Notes under the pieces: model-generated | Databases searched by the model: none | The model's input: only the letters and a program-made list of their open reading frames with translations | Told to the model about the DNA's origin: nothing | Position numbers and translations under genes: made by a program | Assembly (NCBI RefSeq): GCF_006716485.1 | Contig: NZ_VFPD01000005.1 | Location: 1 to 64,000 of the forward strand | DNA: 64,000 bases | From: Chryseobacterium aquifrigidense | GTDB taxonomy: Bacteria > Bacteroidota > Bacteroidia > Flavobacteriales > Weeksellaceae | Direction: 5' to 3' | Shown here: positions 53,809-62,321 of the stretch, piece after piece | Layout: each line of letters opens with the position of its first letter | Numbering within the stretch: the first letter of the stretch is position 1

Positions 53809-54176
53809 TTATTATTGATTTATTTGCTAAATGTTCATTTTATCGTTTATTTAATTGAATTAAAATCAATTAAATATAATGTATATTGAATTTTAGTTAA
53901 AAAAGTATATTTGTTTTATATTTCACATTTAAGTGTGTTTTAAATGTAAATAATTTTATCATTTTACTGTTTTTGTAGGATATTTTTTACAATAAATTGG
54001 GCTGAAACAGCTTTTTAAAAACAAGTCAGAAATCCCTTATTTTTTATTAGATTATCTACTATCTTCAATGGCAGATCTGATTTCAATGTTCATTACTTGA
54101 AATGAGAGTAAAATAAGAGACAAAAAAATCTGCCTCAAAATTGAGACAGATTTCAAGTATGTAAAAGGTTATAATC
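53809..54176. other. AT-rich spacer between the M43 paralogs
   Basis: The spacer holds the upstream part of the paralog A promoter region and the terminator of paralog B (54123-54153). I see no ORF or repeat family in it. Confidence 0.7.
54123..54153 (-). terminator. Terminator of the second M43 protease gene
   Basis: On the minus strand ATCTGTCTCAA and TTGAGGCAGAT stem with following T run. Confidence 0.8.
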
Positions 54177-55181
54177 TTAATACACTCTTAATCCGGATCT
54201 TGCACCAGAAGAAGCTACTACAGACTGCATTCTTGTTTTTTGTCCTGCAGAGAACATAAACATAGCCGCATCATCTACATAATCCATATAGTTCATAAAC
54301 ATTACAGATCTTTGTACACCACTGCAGGTGTTGTATAGCGGATAGGAAGGTTTTCCGTAATTGGCAGTAGTTTGTGTAGGCGTATCGCTCACCTGGTCGT
54401 TTCCACAGTTGGCATCTCCCCAGATGTGTCTTAAGTTCAGGTAGTGACCTACCTCATGGGTTGCGGTTCTTCCCAGGTTGAAAGGCGAAGAGGCTCCGGT
54501 CTTTCCAAAGTAGGGAGCTGCAATTACAACACCATCATTCCATAGACCTGCCGACTCAGGAAAAGTGGCATATCCAAGAATTGTGCGGCCCTGGCTGGTC
54601 ATTTTTCCCACTACCCATAAGTTTAAATAATTGGTAGGATTAGTGGCGTCAATTCCTCCTTTGGATGCTTTTTTCATATCATCATTAGTAGCCCAGCTTG
54701 TTTTTGAAGTGGATTTTCTAATGGTATTTACAAGCCTGAATTTTACTTTTGTATCTCCCGAACTTACTGTCTGGAATTCAGTAGGGATTTTGTTTGCATC
54801 ACTGTTAGTTCCTGAATAATCGGCATTAAGGACTGCGATTTGTTCTGCAATTCTTGCGTCAGAAACGTTTTCAGCTGTTGTTTTGTAGATGACATTTACG
54901 ATAACAGGGATTTCTACGGTACCATCGGCAAGAACTTTTCCAAACTTCACATCATTGGCAAATTTTTCTGTATTGGTTTCCAATGCCGCAAATCTTTGTT
55001 GAAGTTCAGAACTTTTTTTCAGTGCTTCCTGTCTGATTTCCTCAGAAGCACAGCCTCTTTGAGTTAAGCTTGCCGTAGTGGCTGCTTCGTCAGTTGTGTT
55101 TTCGTTTTGATTGGTGATGCTGTCATTGTTACATGCAGCCATTACACTGAGCATAAAAGCTCCAAATAATAGTTTTTTCAT
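54177..55181 (-). CDS. M43-family zinc metalloprotease lipoprotein, paralog B
   Basis: A 334-residue protein with lipobox VMAAC (Cys17). Zinc motif HEVGHYLNLRH with His242, His246, His252 and Glu243, and Met-turn in FMNYMDYVDD. The N-terminal ~120 residues follow paralog A closely (KVLADGTVEIPV and SDARIAEQIAVLNADY are shared). Head-to-tail with paralog A, each with its own promoter and terminator, so the pair arose by duplication of the whole unit. The substrates are unknown. Confidence 0.9.
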   Translation of the reverse strand: MKKLLFGAFMLSVMAACNNDSITNQNENTTDEAATTASLTQRGCASEEIRQEALKKSSELQQRFAALETNTEKFANDVKFGKVLADGTVEIPVIVNVIYKTTAENVSDARIAEQIAVLNADYSGTNSDANKIPTEFQTVSSGDTKVKFRLVNTIRKSTSKTSWATNDDMKKASKGGIDATNPTNYLNLWVVGKMTSQGRTILGYATFPESAGLWNDGVVIAAPYFGKTGASSPFNLGRTATHEVGHYLNLRHIWGDANCGNDQVSDTPTQTTANYGKPSYPLYNTCSGVQRSVMFMNYMDYVDDAAMFMFSAGQKTRMQSVVASSGARSGLRVY

Positions 55182-55206
55182 ATCAAAATCATTTAGGTTG
55201 AGAATG

Positions 55207-55238
55207 TGAAATTATATTATTTAAAATTAATATGCAAA
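55207..55238 (-). promoter_or_regulatory. Promoter of M43 paralog B
   Basis: On the minus strand TTTG (55235-55238), 20 bases, TAATTTCA (55207-55214), as for paralog A. Confidence 0.65.
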
Positions 55239-55429
55239 TGATTTCTTTGTTTTATTAATTAATTACTAATAATTGGATGTTTTTATTGGTTTTAATATAG
55301 TGTTATTGGATATCTATTGAATTTTAATTAATTTAATCAATTTAACTAATTCATTTTTAGTTTTTGATCGCTTTGAATGGATTTTTTTCTTTTATGTTTT
55401 ATTTTAAAAGAAATTTTTCACCTTAAAAC

Positions 55430-56071
55430 TTAATTAGCAAAACCATTTTTAATGGCGAAGACGGCTAGCCCTACTCGGGTTTTGAGATCCAGTTTTTCAC
55501 AAAGTTGGTCACGGTAGCTTTCCACTGTTCTTGGGCTGCAGCACATTCTGTCTGCAATTTCCTTATAGCTGAGTTCGGTTACGGTGTATTTCAGAAATTC
55601 TTTTTCTCTGTCGGAAATTCTTACGGCAATCTCAGTTTCTGTCTCTTTGTTCAAATTGGAAAATATAATTTTGGAAGCCCAATCCGGGTAAAAGAAACCA
55701 TCGCTGTTAAGTCTGGTAAGTGCGGTTTCGAGATCTCTTGGATGGGTGTTTTTGAGCAAATAGCCTTTTGCTCCGCTCTTGATCATCTTAATTACACTGT
55801 TGTCATCTCCCTGCATACTGAGTGCCATAATTTTAATCTCAGGATGATTTTTTGTAAGCCATAATGCCGTTTCAAAACCGTCCATGATAGGCATGCTGAT
55901 ATCTAAAAGAATAATATCGGGAATTGCATTCCCTTCTTCAAATTTCTGGATAAGATCTTTCCCGTTTTCACTGACATAGATCACTTCAAATTCACTGAAG
56001 TTACCAATGATTCCTTCCAGGGCTTTCGCAATAAGTATATGGTCGTCAACAATGACAATAGATTTTTTCAT
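55430..56071 (-). CDS. NarL/FixJ-family response regulator
   Basis: A 213-residue protein. Receiver domain with IVDDH near residue 7-11 and phosphoacceptor Asp57 in ILLDISMP. The C-terminal LuxR helix-turn-helix (about 145-205) includes SDREKEFLKYTV and MCCSPRTVESYRDQL. Its first bases overlap the kinase stop by 4 (ATGA), so the two are coupled. Last gene of a four-gene operon reading from 58048. Confidence 0.92.
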   Translation of the reverse strand: MKKSIVIVDDHILIAKALEGIIGNFSEFEVIYVSENGKDLIQKFEEGNAIPDIILLDISMPIMDGFETALWLTKNHPEIKIMALSMQGDDNSVIKMIKSGAKGYLLKNTHPRDLETALTRLNSDGFFYPDWASKIIFSNLNKETETEIAVRISDREKEFLKYTVTELSYKEIADRMCCSPRTVESYRDQLCEKLDLKTRVGLAVFAIKNGFAN

Positions 56072-56853
56072 GACTGCTTTTTTAAGATAATATTGATATG
56101 AGTTCCCATATTTTCCTGGCTTTCCATACGAAAACTGGCTCCTATGATTTCAGCTCTGTTTTTCATATTGGTAAGACCTATTCCATTGGATTTGATCTGG
56201 GAAGTGTCAAACCCGATTCCATCATCACGAATATCAAGTTCCCAAAGGATATCTTCAGACGTATTAAGGGTGATAAAAATATTTTTACAACAGGAATGCT
56301 TTATACTGTTCTGAATGAATTCCTGAGTAATCCTTAACAGAACATTTTTATGTACAAAGCCCAAATCCAGTTGTTTAAAATTGTGTTCAAAACTTACATG
56401 ACATTTTTTGAAAGAATTCGTGTTATCTGCTTCTTCCTGTATCAAAGTTACAATTTCCTTCTGGTTGATATTGTCATCCGTCAATGTTTTTGACAAGCTT
56501 CTGAGATCCTGCAAAGATTGATTGATAATCTGTGAAACCTGATCAATTCTTTCACTTGCTTCAGAAACTTTGTTTTCATAAAGCATCTGCTGTACATAAA
56601 GACTTACGAGGGTAAGTTTCTGTCCAATATTGTCGTGCAGTTCCCGGCCGATCTGCTGCATGGTGGCTTGTTGGATTTCCAGCTGGGTAGACAGAAGCTC
56701 TCTTTGATGAAGTTCATTTTTCCTTTCAATTTCATTCAAATACTCTTTTTTTCGCTGCCTGTAATTGCGGATATAAATAAATACGGCTATTACAAACATC
56801 AAAAAAAAGATGTTGAATGAAATAAGAGTTATTAAGAGTTCTGTTTTCCCCAT
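56068..56853 (-). CDS. NarX/DegS-type sensor histidine kinase with one TM helix
   Basis: A 261-residue protein. A single TM at about 7-28 is followed by a coiled helix and HisKA_3 motif GRELHDNIGQKL (His73). The HATPase part has RITQEFIQNSIKH and DDGIGFD, NGIGLTNMKNRAE. It has no sensor domain of its own. The gene begins 22 bases inside the end of the upstream multi-TM gene, suggesting that protein provides the sensory part. Confidence 0.9.
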   Translation of the reverse strand: MGKTELLITLISFNIFFLMFVIAVFIYIRNYRQRKKEYLNEIERKNELHQRELLSTQLEIQQATMQQIGRELHDNIGQKLTLVSLYVQQMLYENKVSEASERIDQVSQIINQSLQDLRSLSKTLTDDNINQKEIVTLIQEEADNTNSFKKCHVSFEHNFKQLDLGFVHKNVLLRITQEFIQNSIKHSCCKNIFITLNTSEDILWELDIRDDGIGFDTSQIKSNGIGLTNMKNRAEIIGASFRMESQENMGTHINIILKKQS

Positions 56854-57479
56854 ATGAATGAACTTGCAAATAAAATATACATGACCGCTCCTGAAACCTG
56901 GAAATATATATAATAAATATCCCAGATATCAATATATTTCCAAAGAAGAGAGTTAAATGTCATAAACGGAAGGTTGGCAATGTAAAAGAGCGTTACCCCC
57001 AGATTGATATAAAACATTTTGTTTTTACTGAAATTTAGAATCTCAGATGAATTAACTTGTTTATAATACTCCATAATGACGAGGGCCATTAAGAGCAGAC
57101 AACCTATATTGTAGTTGAAAGAAAAGATCACTTTCTTTTCTGGAAAAAAAAGTGCCCTGAGAACATATGTTAAAAGATACGTTCCTGTTAAGATATAGAA
57201 TAGTTTTGTTTTCTTTAGAGATTCTTTTGCATACAGCCAATAAAAAAATATAAACTGCAGTGGAATCACAAAATAGTTGTGAAAAATTATTCTGTCTATT
57301 TTAAGCGGTTTTTCTCCCCATTTTACAGCTGATTCACACAAAAAAATAACAATCAGATAAATTGCCAGGTATTTCCAATGTAGTTTTTTTACACGATTAT
57401 AATAAATAAGGGAAGTTATAGCAGCAAAGGCTTCTCCCCAATACATAAATGAAGAAAAAAATTTTTGAATCTCAGTCAT
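56832..57479 (-). CDS. Multi-TM membrane protein, likely sensor partner of the kinase
   Basis: A 215-residue protein with about six or seven hydrophobic segments, e.g. YLAIYLIVIFLCES, YFVIPLQFIFFYWLY, FYILTGTYLLTYVL and CLLLMALVIME, and a short C-terminal tail. No named family recognised. Overlap of 22 bp with the kinase gene and the one-TM kinase downstream point to a split sensor complex. Function inferred from context only. Confidence 0.7.
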   Translation of the reverse strand: MTEIQKFFSSFMYWGEAFAAITSLIYYNRVKKLHWKYLAIYLIVIFLCESAVKWGEKPLKIDRIIFHNYFVIPLQFIFFYWLYAKESLKKTKLFYILTGTYLLTYVLRALFFPEKKVIFSFNYNIGCLLLMALVIMEYYKQVNSSEILNFSKNKMFYINLGVTLFYIANLPFMTFNSLLWKYIDIWDIYYIYFQVSGAVMYILFASSFIWGKQNS

Positions 57480-57505
57480 ACTGTGTTTAAGGATATGAAT
57501 GGTAA

Positions 57506-58048
57506 TTAATAAGATATGCCCAACGGAGGTGATGGTGGAATCAGAGTACCGCTGTTTTCTCCAAGACCTTTGTCATCATCATCATCTTCTCCTCCTCCTA
57601 TACCTTTGACAGAACGTGAGTTTAATGATAAAGGATTGCCATCAGTATTTTGGAAAGGATTGAAATCATAATCAATAAGTTCTCCTCCTTCATTGGCTTT
57701 TTTCAATGTCGGGATCATTACCAGAGTGTGTTTTTCTGCATATTCTGTCGGAACAGGGTGAGAGTCCATAATAGACCAGTTTTCCTGTTTCGGATAGGAA
57801 GCGTAATAAAATCTGATTCCCAGATCTTCATCAGAAGCAGAAGGATTTACTTTCGCTGCTTCTTCTTCAATCTTGGCAATGAAATTTTTTAACTTCGGAA
57901 GGTCAAACCAAATGGAATGAGCGTCTTGTATTCCTAAAGCGGTATTGATAGCACTTAAATGATTTTGACGATAATTGTCGATCAGAGCCTGAATAAGACT
58001 GTTTGACATGGTCCCAGGCTGTAATGGATTGTTTGATTCTGTATTCAT
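57506..58048 (-). CDS. Unknown protein with acidic and Pro-rich C terminus
   Basis: A 180-residue protein without a signal peptide. The N-terminal ~120 residues look folded (SAINTALGIQDAHSIWFD, then LGIRFYYASYPKQENW and HTLVMIPTL). The C terminus has GGGEDDDDDKG and a Pro-rich end (PPSPPLG). First gene of the operon with the multi-TM protein, kinase and regulator; gap of 26 bp to the next gene. I recognise no family. Confidence 0.65.
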   Translation of the reverse strand: MNTESNNPLQPGTMSNSLIQALIDNYRQNHLSAINTALGIQDAHSIWFDLPKLKNFIAKIEEEAAKVNPSASDEDLGIRFYYASYPKQENWSIMDSHPVPTEYAEKHTLVMIPTLKKANEGGELIDYDFNPFQNTDGNPLSLNSRSVKGIGGGEDDDDDKGLGENSGTLIPPSPPLGISY

Positions 58049-58213
58049 AGCTTAGTGTTTTACGGTAAAACTCAATTAATATGCAAATCTCGTGAAAAAT
58101 ATCCTAGAAAATGTATTCACGAATTGGGAATTACACTGTTATTTTTACCGTGTTTTTACGGATTGTATGTAAAAAATAACAAATTAAGACCATGTAAACT
58201 CACATTGTTCTAT

Positions 58214-58246
58214 AAAAAACGGAGAAAATAGATTTCCCCGTTTTTC
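58214..58246 (-). terminator. Terminator of the GG-leader peptide gene
   Basis: AAAAACGG-N and CCGTTTTT stem around a short loop on the minus strand, directly after the stop codon. Confidence 0.75.
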
Positions 58247-58248
58247 TT

Positions 58249-58401
58249 TTAAATACATGGATACTTTCTCCAGTCCCTGCAAATGTATCCTGATGTGCAG
58301 CATAAATTGGTGGGGCAGTTCATATTTTCATCACACATAATGATAGGAGCAATAAGACCGCCATCGATTTTCTTTAAATCGTTTCTTTTTAGCTTTTTCA
58401 T
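58249..58401 (-). CDS. GG-leader, Cys-rich bacteriocin-like peptide
   Basis: A 50-residue ORF, too short for usual ORF cutoffs. It begins with a leader MKKLKRNDLKKIDGG that ends in double glycine, the cut site of C39-peptidase ABC exporters. The 35-residue mature part carries six Cys (23, 29, 34, 35, 41, 49) in a pattern C-x5-C-x4-CC-x5-C-x7-C, suggesting three disulphides. Chryseobacterium genomes often carry such short 'bacteriocin-like' genes (family knowledge). No C39 exporter or immunity gene is in the window. It has its own terminator and lies 200 bp upstream of the unknown-protein/sensor operon. Confidence 0.8.
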   Translation of the reverse strand: MKKLKRNDLKKIDGGLIAPIIMCDENMNCPTNLCCTSGYICRDWRKYPCI

Positions 58402-58474
58402 ACTGATTCTGTTTTAGTTATTAGCATAGTAAAGATAAGTTTATTTCACTTAATCAGGATAAAAAATGAAAAAA

Positions 58475-58508
58475 AATAAGTGCTGCAGGTTATCCTGCAG
58501 CACTTATT
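58475..58508 (-). terminator. Terminator of clpB
   Basis: GTGCTGCAGG-TTAT-CCTGCAGCAC perfect stem with a T run on the minus strand. Confidence 0.92.
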
Positions 58509-58539
58509 CACAAAAATAATGTATATGAAAAAAACTATT

Positions 58540-61134
58540 TTATTGTTCGGTAGGTCTGAAGACCAAACCAGTTTCTACGAAATAATCTAATGTAATTCTG
58601 TCTCCGTCATTTACATTTCCGGCAAGAATCTCTTTAGACAGCTTGTTTAATACTTCCTGCTGAATTACTCTTTTCAACGGTCTTGCTCCGAAGGCAGGAT
58701 CATATCCTTTGTCCATCAGATAATCTACTGCATCCTGCGTGAAAGTCATAATGATGTTTCGTTTAGATAACATTTCATTGAACCCTCTCAGCTGATACTG
58801 TACGATTTTTCCGATTTCTTTTTTCTTTAAAGGCTGGAAAAGGACAATTTCATCAATTCTGTTCAGGAATTCCGGACGCAGCGTTTGTTTTAAAAGATCA
58901 AAAACTTCGTCTTTGGTTTTGTCCACAATTTCATCCTGGTTTTCCTCGGTGAGATTTTCAAAATTCTCCTGAATCAGGTGTGATCCTAAATTCGAGGTCA
59001 TGATGATGATAGAATTTTTGAAATTCACCACCCTTCCCTTATTATCTGTCAGACGTCCGTCATCCAGCACCTGAAGCAATGTGTTGAAAACATCCGGGTG
59101 TGCTTTTTCAATTTCGTCTAAAAGTACCACGGAGTAAGGTCTTCTTCTAACCGCTTCAGTCAATTGTCCACCTTCATCATATCCTACATATCCCGGAGGC
59201 GCACCTACCAATCTTGAAACACTGTGACGTTCCTGATATTCACTCATATCAATTCTCGTCATATTGTTTTCATCATCGAATAAGAATTCTGCCAGTGCTT
59301 TTGCCAGCTCGGTTTTACCCACTCCGGTTGTTCCCAGGAATAAGAAAGATCCGATAGGTTTTTTATCATCACTCAATCCGGCTCTGTTTCTACGGATCGC
59401 ATCCGCAACTGCCTGAATCGCTTCGTCCTGCCCAACCACTCGGTGATGCAGTTCAGACTCAAGATTCAATAACTTTTCTCTTTCAGATTGAAGTAATTTT
59501 GTAACAGGAATACCTGTCCATTTAGCAATTACTTCGGAAATGTTTTCAGCAGTTACCTCTTCTTTGATCAGCTCATTCTGATGATTCTGCATTTCAAGTT
59601 CAACCTTGGCAAGCTCTTCCTCCTTTTCACGAAGTTTTCCGTATTGGATTTCCGCTACTTTTGCATAATCTCCAGCTCTGGAAGCTCTTTCTGCTTCATG
59701 TTTCAGAGATTCTATATCTTTTTTGATCTGGGTAAGATCTTCACTTTTCTGTTTTTCTTTCAGCCATTTGGCATTGATTTCATTTCTCTGTTCGGAAATT
59801 TTAGCAATATCTTCCTTCAGATGATCAATTTTGGTCTGGTTGCCTTCTCTTGAGATAGCTGCCAGCTCAATTTCCATCTGCATCAGTTTTCTGTCCAGAA
59901 CATCCAGTTCTTCCGGCTTGGAATTGATTTCCATTCTCAGTTTTGCAGAAGCTTCATCAATAAGGTCAATGGCTTTATCCGGTAAAAAACGGTCTGAAAT
60001 ATATCTTTGAGACATTTCCACAGCAGCAATAATTGCTTCATCTTTGATTCTTACTTTGTGGTGAGCTTCATATTTATCTTTAATACCACGAAGGATAGAA
60101 ATTGCAGATTCAGTATCCGGTTCTTCCACCATCACTTTCTGGAAACGTCTTTCCAACGCTTTATCTTTTTCAAAATATTTTTGATATTCGTTCAGCGTAG
60201 TCGCACCAATGGCTCTTAATTCTCCTCTTGCCAAAGCAGGTTTTAAGATGTTGGCTGCATCCATTGCTCCTTCACCTCCTCCGGCACCAACCAGAGTGTG
60301 AATTTCGTCAATGAAAAGAATAATCTGCCCGTCTGATTTGATGACTTCATTCACTACAGATTTTAAACGCTCTTCAAATTCACCTTTATATTTGGCTCCG
60401 GCAATCAAAGCTCCCATATCCAGTGAGAATAATGTTTTATCCATCAGGTTTTCGGGAACGTCACCACTGATAATTCTATGAGCAATTCCCTCTGCAATGG
60501 CTGTTTTACCTACACCCGGTTCCCCGATAAGAATAGGATTGTTTTTAGTTCTTCTGGAAAGGATCTGTAAAACCCTTCTGATTTCTTCATCACGCCCGAT
60601 TACGGGATCCAGTTTACCTTCTGCTGCCAACTCGTTGAAGTTTTTAGCATATTTATTTAAGGACTGATACGTCTCCTCCGAACTCGCAGAAGTGGCTTTG
60701 CTTCCTTTTCTTAATTCTTTAATAGCACCTTCCAAAAGATTTTTGGTTACTCCCATATCTTTCAGCATCTTCGATACTTCTGAAGAAGTTTCCAACAGAG
60801 ATAACCATAAGTGCTCAATCGTTACATATTCGTCACCCATTTTCTTAGCGATATTAGGAGCGTCCAGCAAGACTTTGTTGGCAGATTGTGAAAGATAAAT
60901 GTTTCCTCCCTGTACTTTTGGAAGTTTTTCTAAATTTTCACGGTTGCGCTCTCTTACTAAATTAGAATCTGCTTCAGATTTTTTCAGTAAGAAAGGCGAT
61001 ATATTTTCATCCACCTGGAAGATTCCTTCCAGGAGATGTTGAGGTTCAATACTTTGGTTGCCCAGTTCCATAGCAATCTGTTGTGCTGCCTGGATGGCTT
61101 CCTGTGATTTTACAGTATATTGGTTTAAGTTCAT
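58540..61134 (-). CDS. clpB: ATP-dependent disaggregase ClpB
   Basis: An 864-residue protein of full normal length. Clp N domain (about 1-145), first AAA+ domain with Walker A GEPGVGKT and Walker B LFIDEIHTL, coiled-coil middle domain (about 405-525), second AAA+ domain with GTTGVGKTELAKA and LLDEIEKAH, and the D2-small domain. It works with DnaK to pull apart protein aggregates. The IGF/L loop for ClpP is absent, as expected for ClpB. Monocistronic, bounded by a strong terminator. Confidence 0.97.
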   Translation of the reverse strand: MNLNQYTVKSQEAIQAAQQIAMELGNQSIEPQHLLEGIFQVDENISPFLLKKSEADSNLVRERNRENLEKLPKVQGGNIYLSQSANKVLLDAPNIAKKMGDEYVTIEHLWLSLLETSSEVSKMLKDMGVTKNLLEGAIKELRKGSKATSASSEETYQSLNKYAKNFNELAAEGKLDPVIGRDEEIRRVLQILSRRTKNNPILIGEPGVGKTAIAEGIAHRIISGDVPENLMDKTLFSLDMGALIAGAKYKGEFEERLKSVVNEVIKSDGQIILFIDEIHTLVGAGGGEGAMDAANILKPALARGELRAIGATTLNEYQKYFEKDKALERRFQKVMVEEPDTESAISILRGIKDKYEAHHKVRIKDEAIIAAVEMSQRYISDRFLPDKAIDLIDEASAKLRMEINSKPEELDVLDRKLMQMEIELAAISREGNQTKIDHLKEDIAKISEQRNEINAKWLKEKQKSEDLTQIKKDIESLKHEAERASRAGDYAKVAEIQYGKLREKEEELAKVELEMQNHQNELIKEEVTAENISEVIAKWTGIPVTKLLQSEREKLLNLESELHHRVVGQDEAIQAVADAIRRNRAGLSDDKKPIGSFLFLGTTGVGKTELAKALAEFLFDDENNMTRIDMSEYQERHSVSRLVGAPPGYVGYDEGGQLTEAVRRRPYSVVLLDEIEKAHPDVFNTLLQVLDDGRLTDNKGRVVNFKNSIIIMTSNLGSHLIQENFENLTEENQDEIVDKTKDEVFDLLKQTLRPEFLNRIDEIVLFQPLKKKEIGKIVQYQLRGFNEMLSKRNIIMTFTQDAVDYLMDKGYDPAFGARPLKRVIQQEVLNKLSKEILAGNVNDGDRITLDYFVETGLVFRPTEQ

Positions 61135-61506
61135 ATTTTTATATATTTTTGGTAATGGTTTGTTTAAAGTTTAGTTTTTTAAAAACATCAAGAAACCAAA
61201 TTCTGAGGCTTAGTTTCTTAATGCCATCAATTATTTAATCATTTATTCGATGACTGTATCGCAAAAACTGTTCAATTATTAAATTTACAAAAAAATAGGA
61301 CAAATTTTCCGGATATTGTATTTTTAACGGAAATTTAACTTGACAAAATTTCCGATTTCGTAATTATTTCTTTGAAATCCATGACCAAATAGTCATACTG
61401 TGAGAAGAAACTTCTACGGGGCAATATGAAAATAGGAGAATTTACTTGATGTAAGTGTTAAAATTCAGCTTTTTATTTTAGAATAATTACTTTTGCATTT
61501 TACCAG
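61135..61506. other. Divergent spacer between clpB and the TetR gene
   Basis: The 372-bp AT-rich spacer holds ATGAC-N6-GTCAT (61381-61396), TTAC-N5-GTAA within 61441-61456, and a perfect -7 TACTTTTG at 61488-61495 just before the TetR start. I see no gene or recognised clpB heat-shock element. Confidence 0.6.
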
Positions 61507-62085
61507 ATGGAACTAAAAGAAAAACAGAGAAAAATATTAGACGTAGCAGTAGAACTTTTCAAAGAGAAAGGCTATATGGGGAGTTCAGTAAGAGACCTGG
61601 CTACGAAACTCAATATCAAGGCCGCATCACTGTACGCACACATCCGCTCAAAGGAAGAAATTCTGGAATGGATTTGCTTTGGCATTGCTCAGGAGTTTTT
61701 CGATGAACTTCAGGAAGTAAAAAATACAGCTATTGTCCCAAAAGAAAAGCTGAATCTCCTGTTGGATAAACATCTTTCAGTTGTTCTTAAAAACCGTGAT
61801 GTAACCCACATTTATTCCAATGAATGGAGACACCTTGAAGAAAGGCTTCCCGAATTTGTAGAATTAAGAAAAAACTATCAGCAGGAAGTTGAAAAACTCA
61901 TTTCCGAGATCTACGAAGCTGAAAACTGGGAGCTGAAATCACCATCATTTACCACAAGATTTATCCTGCATACTTTAAACAATTCTTATTTCTGGTTCAA
62001 AAGAAGCAGCGATTCTACTGATGAGATTACCGAAGAAATAAGAGAGAAAATTCTTTTTGGCCTGCTTGGGAACCAAAGAAAGTAA
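61507..62085 (+). CDS. TetR/AcrR family regulator, likely of phenylacetate catabolism (PaaR-like)
   Basis: A 192-residue protein. The N-terminal helix-turn-helix matches TetR (VRDLATKLNIKAASLYAHIRSKEEIL). The C-terminal ligand domain is typical of acyl-CoA-responsive members. Its position directly upstream of paaK and paaE and a palindrome on the paaK start point suggest it represses the phenylacetate genes and is released by phenylacetyl-CoA, as Thermus PaaR does. That role is inferred. Confidence 0.85.
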   Translation: MELKEKQRKILDVAVELFKEKGYMGSSVRDLATKLNIKAASLYAHIRSKEEILEWICFGIAQEFFDELQEVKNTAIVPKEKLNLLLDKHLSVVLKNRDVTHIYSNEWRHLEERLPEFVELRKNYQQEVEKLISEIYEAENWELKSPSFTTRFILHTLNNSYFWFKRSSDSTDEITEEIREKILFGLLGNQRK

Positions 62086-62095
62086 CCACATTGCT

Positions 62096-62199
62096 TGTCA
62101 TTGACTACATCGAATCTTCGATTTCTGACGAAGGAAGAATTTCTAACAGATGGTCAGATAAAAGATTCCTCTCTACACTTTGTTCCGATCAGAATGACA
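62096..62199. repeat. Dispersed element with short terminal inverted repeats
   Basis: TGTCATT (62096-62102) and AATGACA (62193-62199) bound a 104-bp block that contains TCTGACGAAGGAAGAATTTCT. It resembles a 'GTCATTCTGACGAAGGAAGAA' repeat I recall from flavobacterial genomes. Non-coding, between the TetR gene and paaK. Confidence 0.6.
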
Positions 62200-62265
62200 T
62201 TTGACCTGACTTTAACTATATTTCTTATTTAGAATCATTCAAAATATGACAAAAGTCATAAAAAT

Positions 62266-62296
62266 TTTGCCAGCTTCTAAAATCTTTTTAAATTTA
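62266..62296 (+). promoter_or_regulatory. Promoter of paaK
   Basis: TTTG (62266-62269), 19 bases, TAAATTTA (62289-62296). Expected start point about 62303. A perfect inverted repeat TATGAC-AAAA-GTCATA lies just upstream at 62245-62260. Confidence 0.6.
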
Positions 62297-62299
62297 CAC

Positions 62300-62313
62300 C
62301 TAACAAATGTTAG
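62300..62313. promoter_or_regulatory. Probable TetR/PaaR operator on the paaK start point
   Basis: CTAACA-AA-TGTTAG is a 14-bp palindrome that covers the predicted transcription start. It fits the form CNAACRNNYGTTNG; I recall CNAACGNNCGTTNG as the Thermus PaaR site, which could not be checked. It also covers an in-frame ATG at 62307 that would not be a good start. Confidence 0.55.
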
Positions 62314-62321
62314 TTAGTTTT

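Noticed and set aside
61381..61396. ATGAC-N6-GTCAT as a second operator for the TetR protein
   Set aside because: Five-bp arms with a different spacer from the paaK upstream palindrome (N6 against N4), and over 100 bases from the gene; kept only as a remark.
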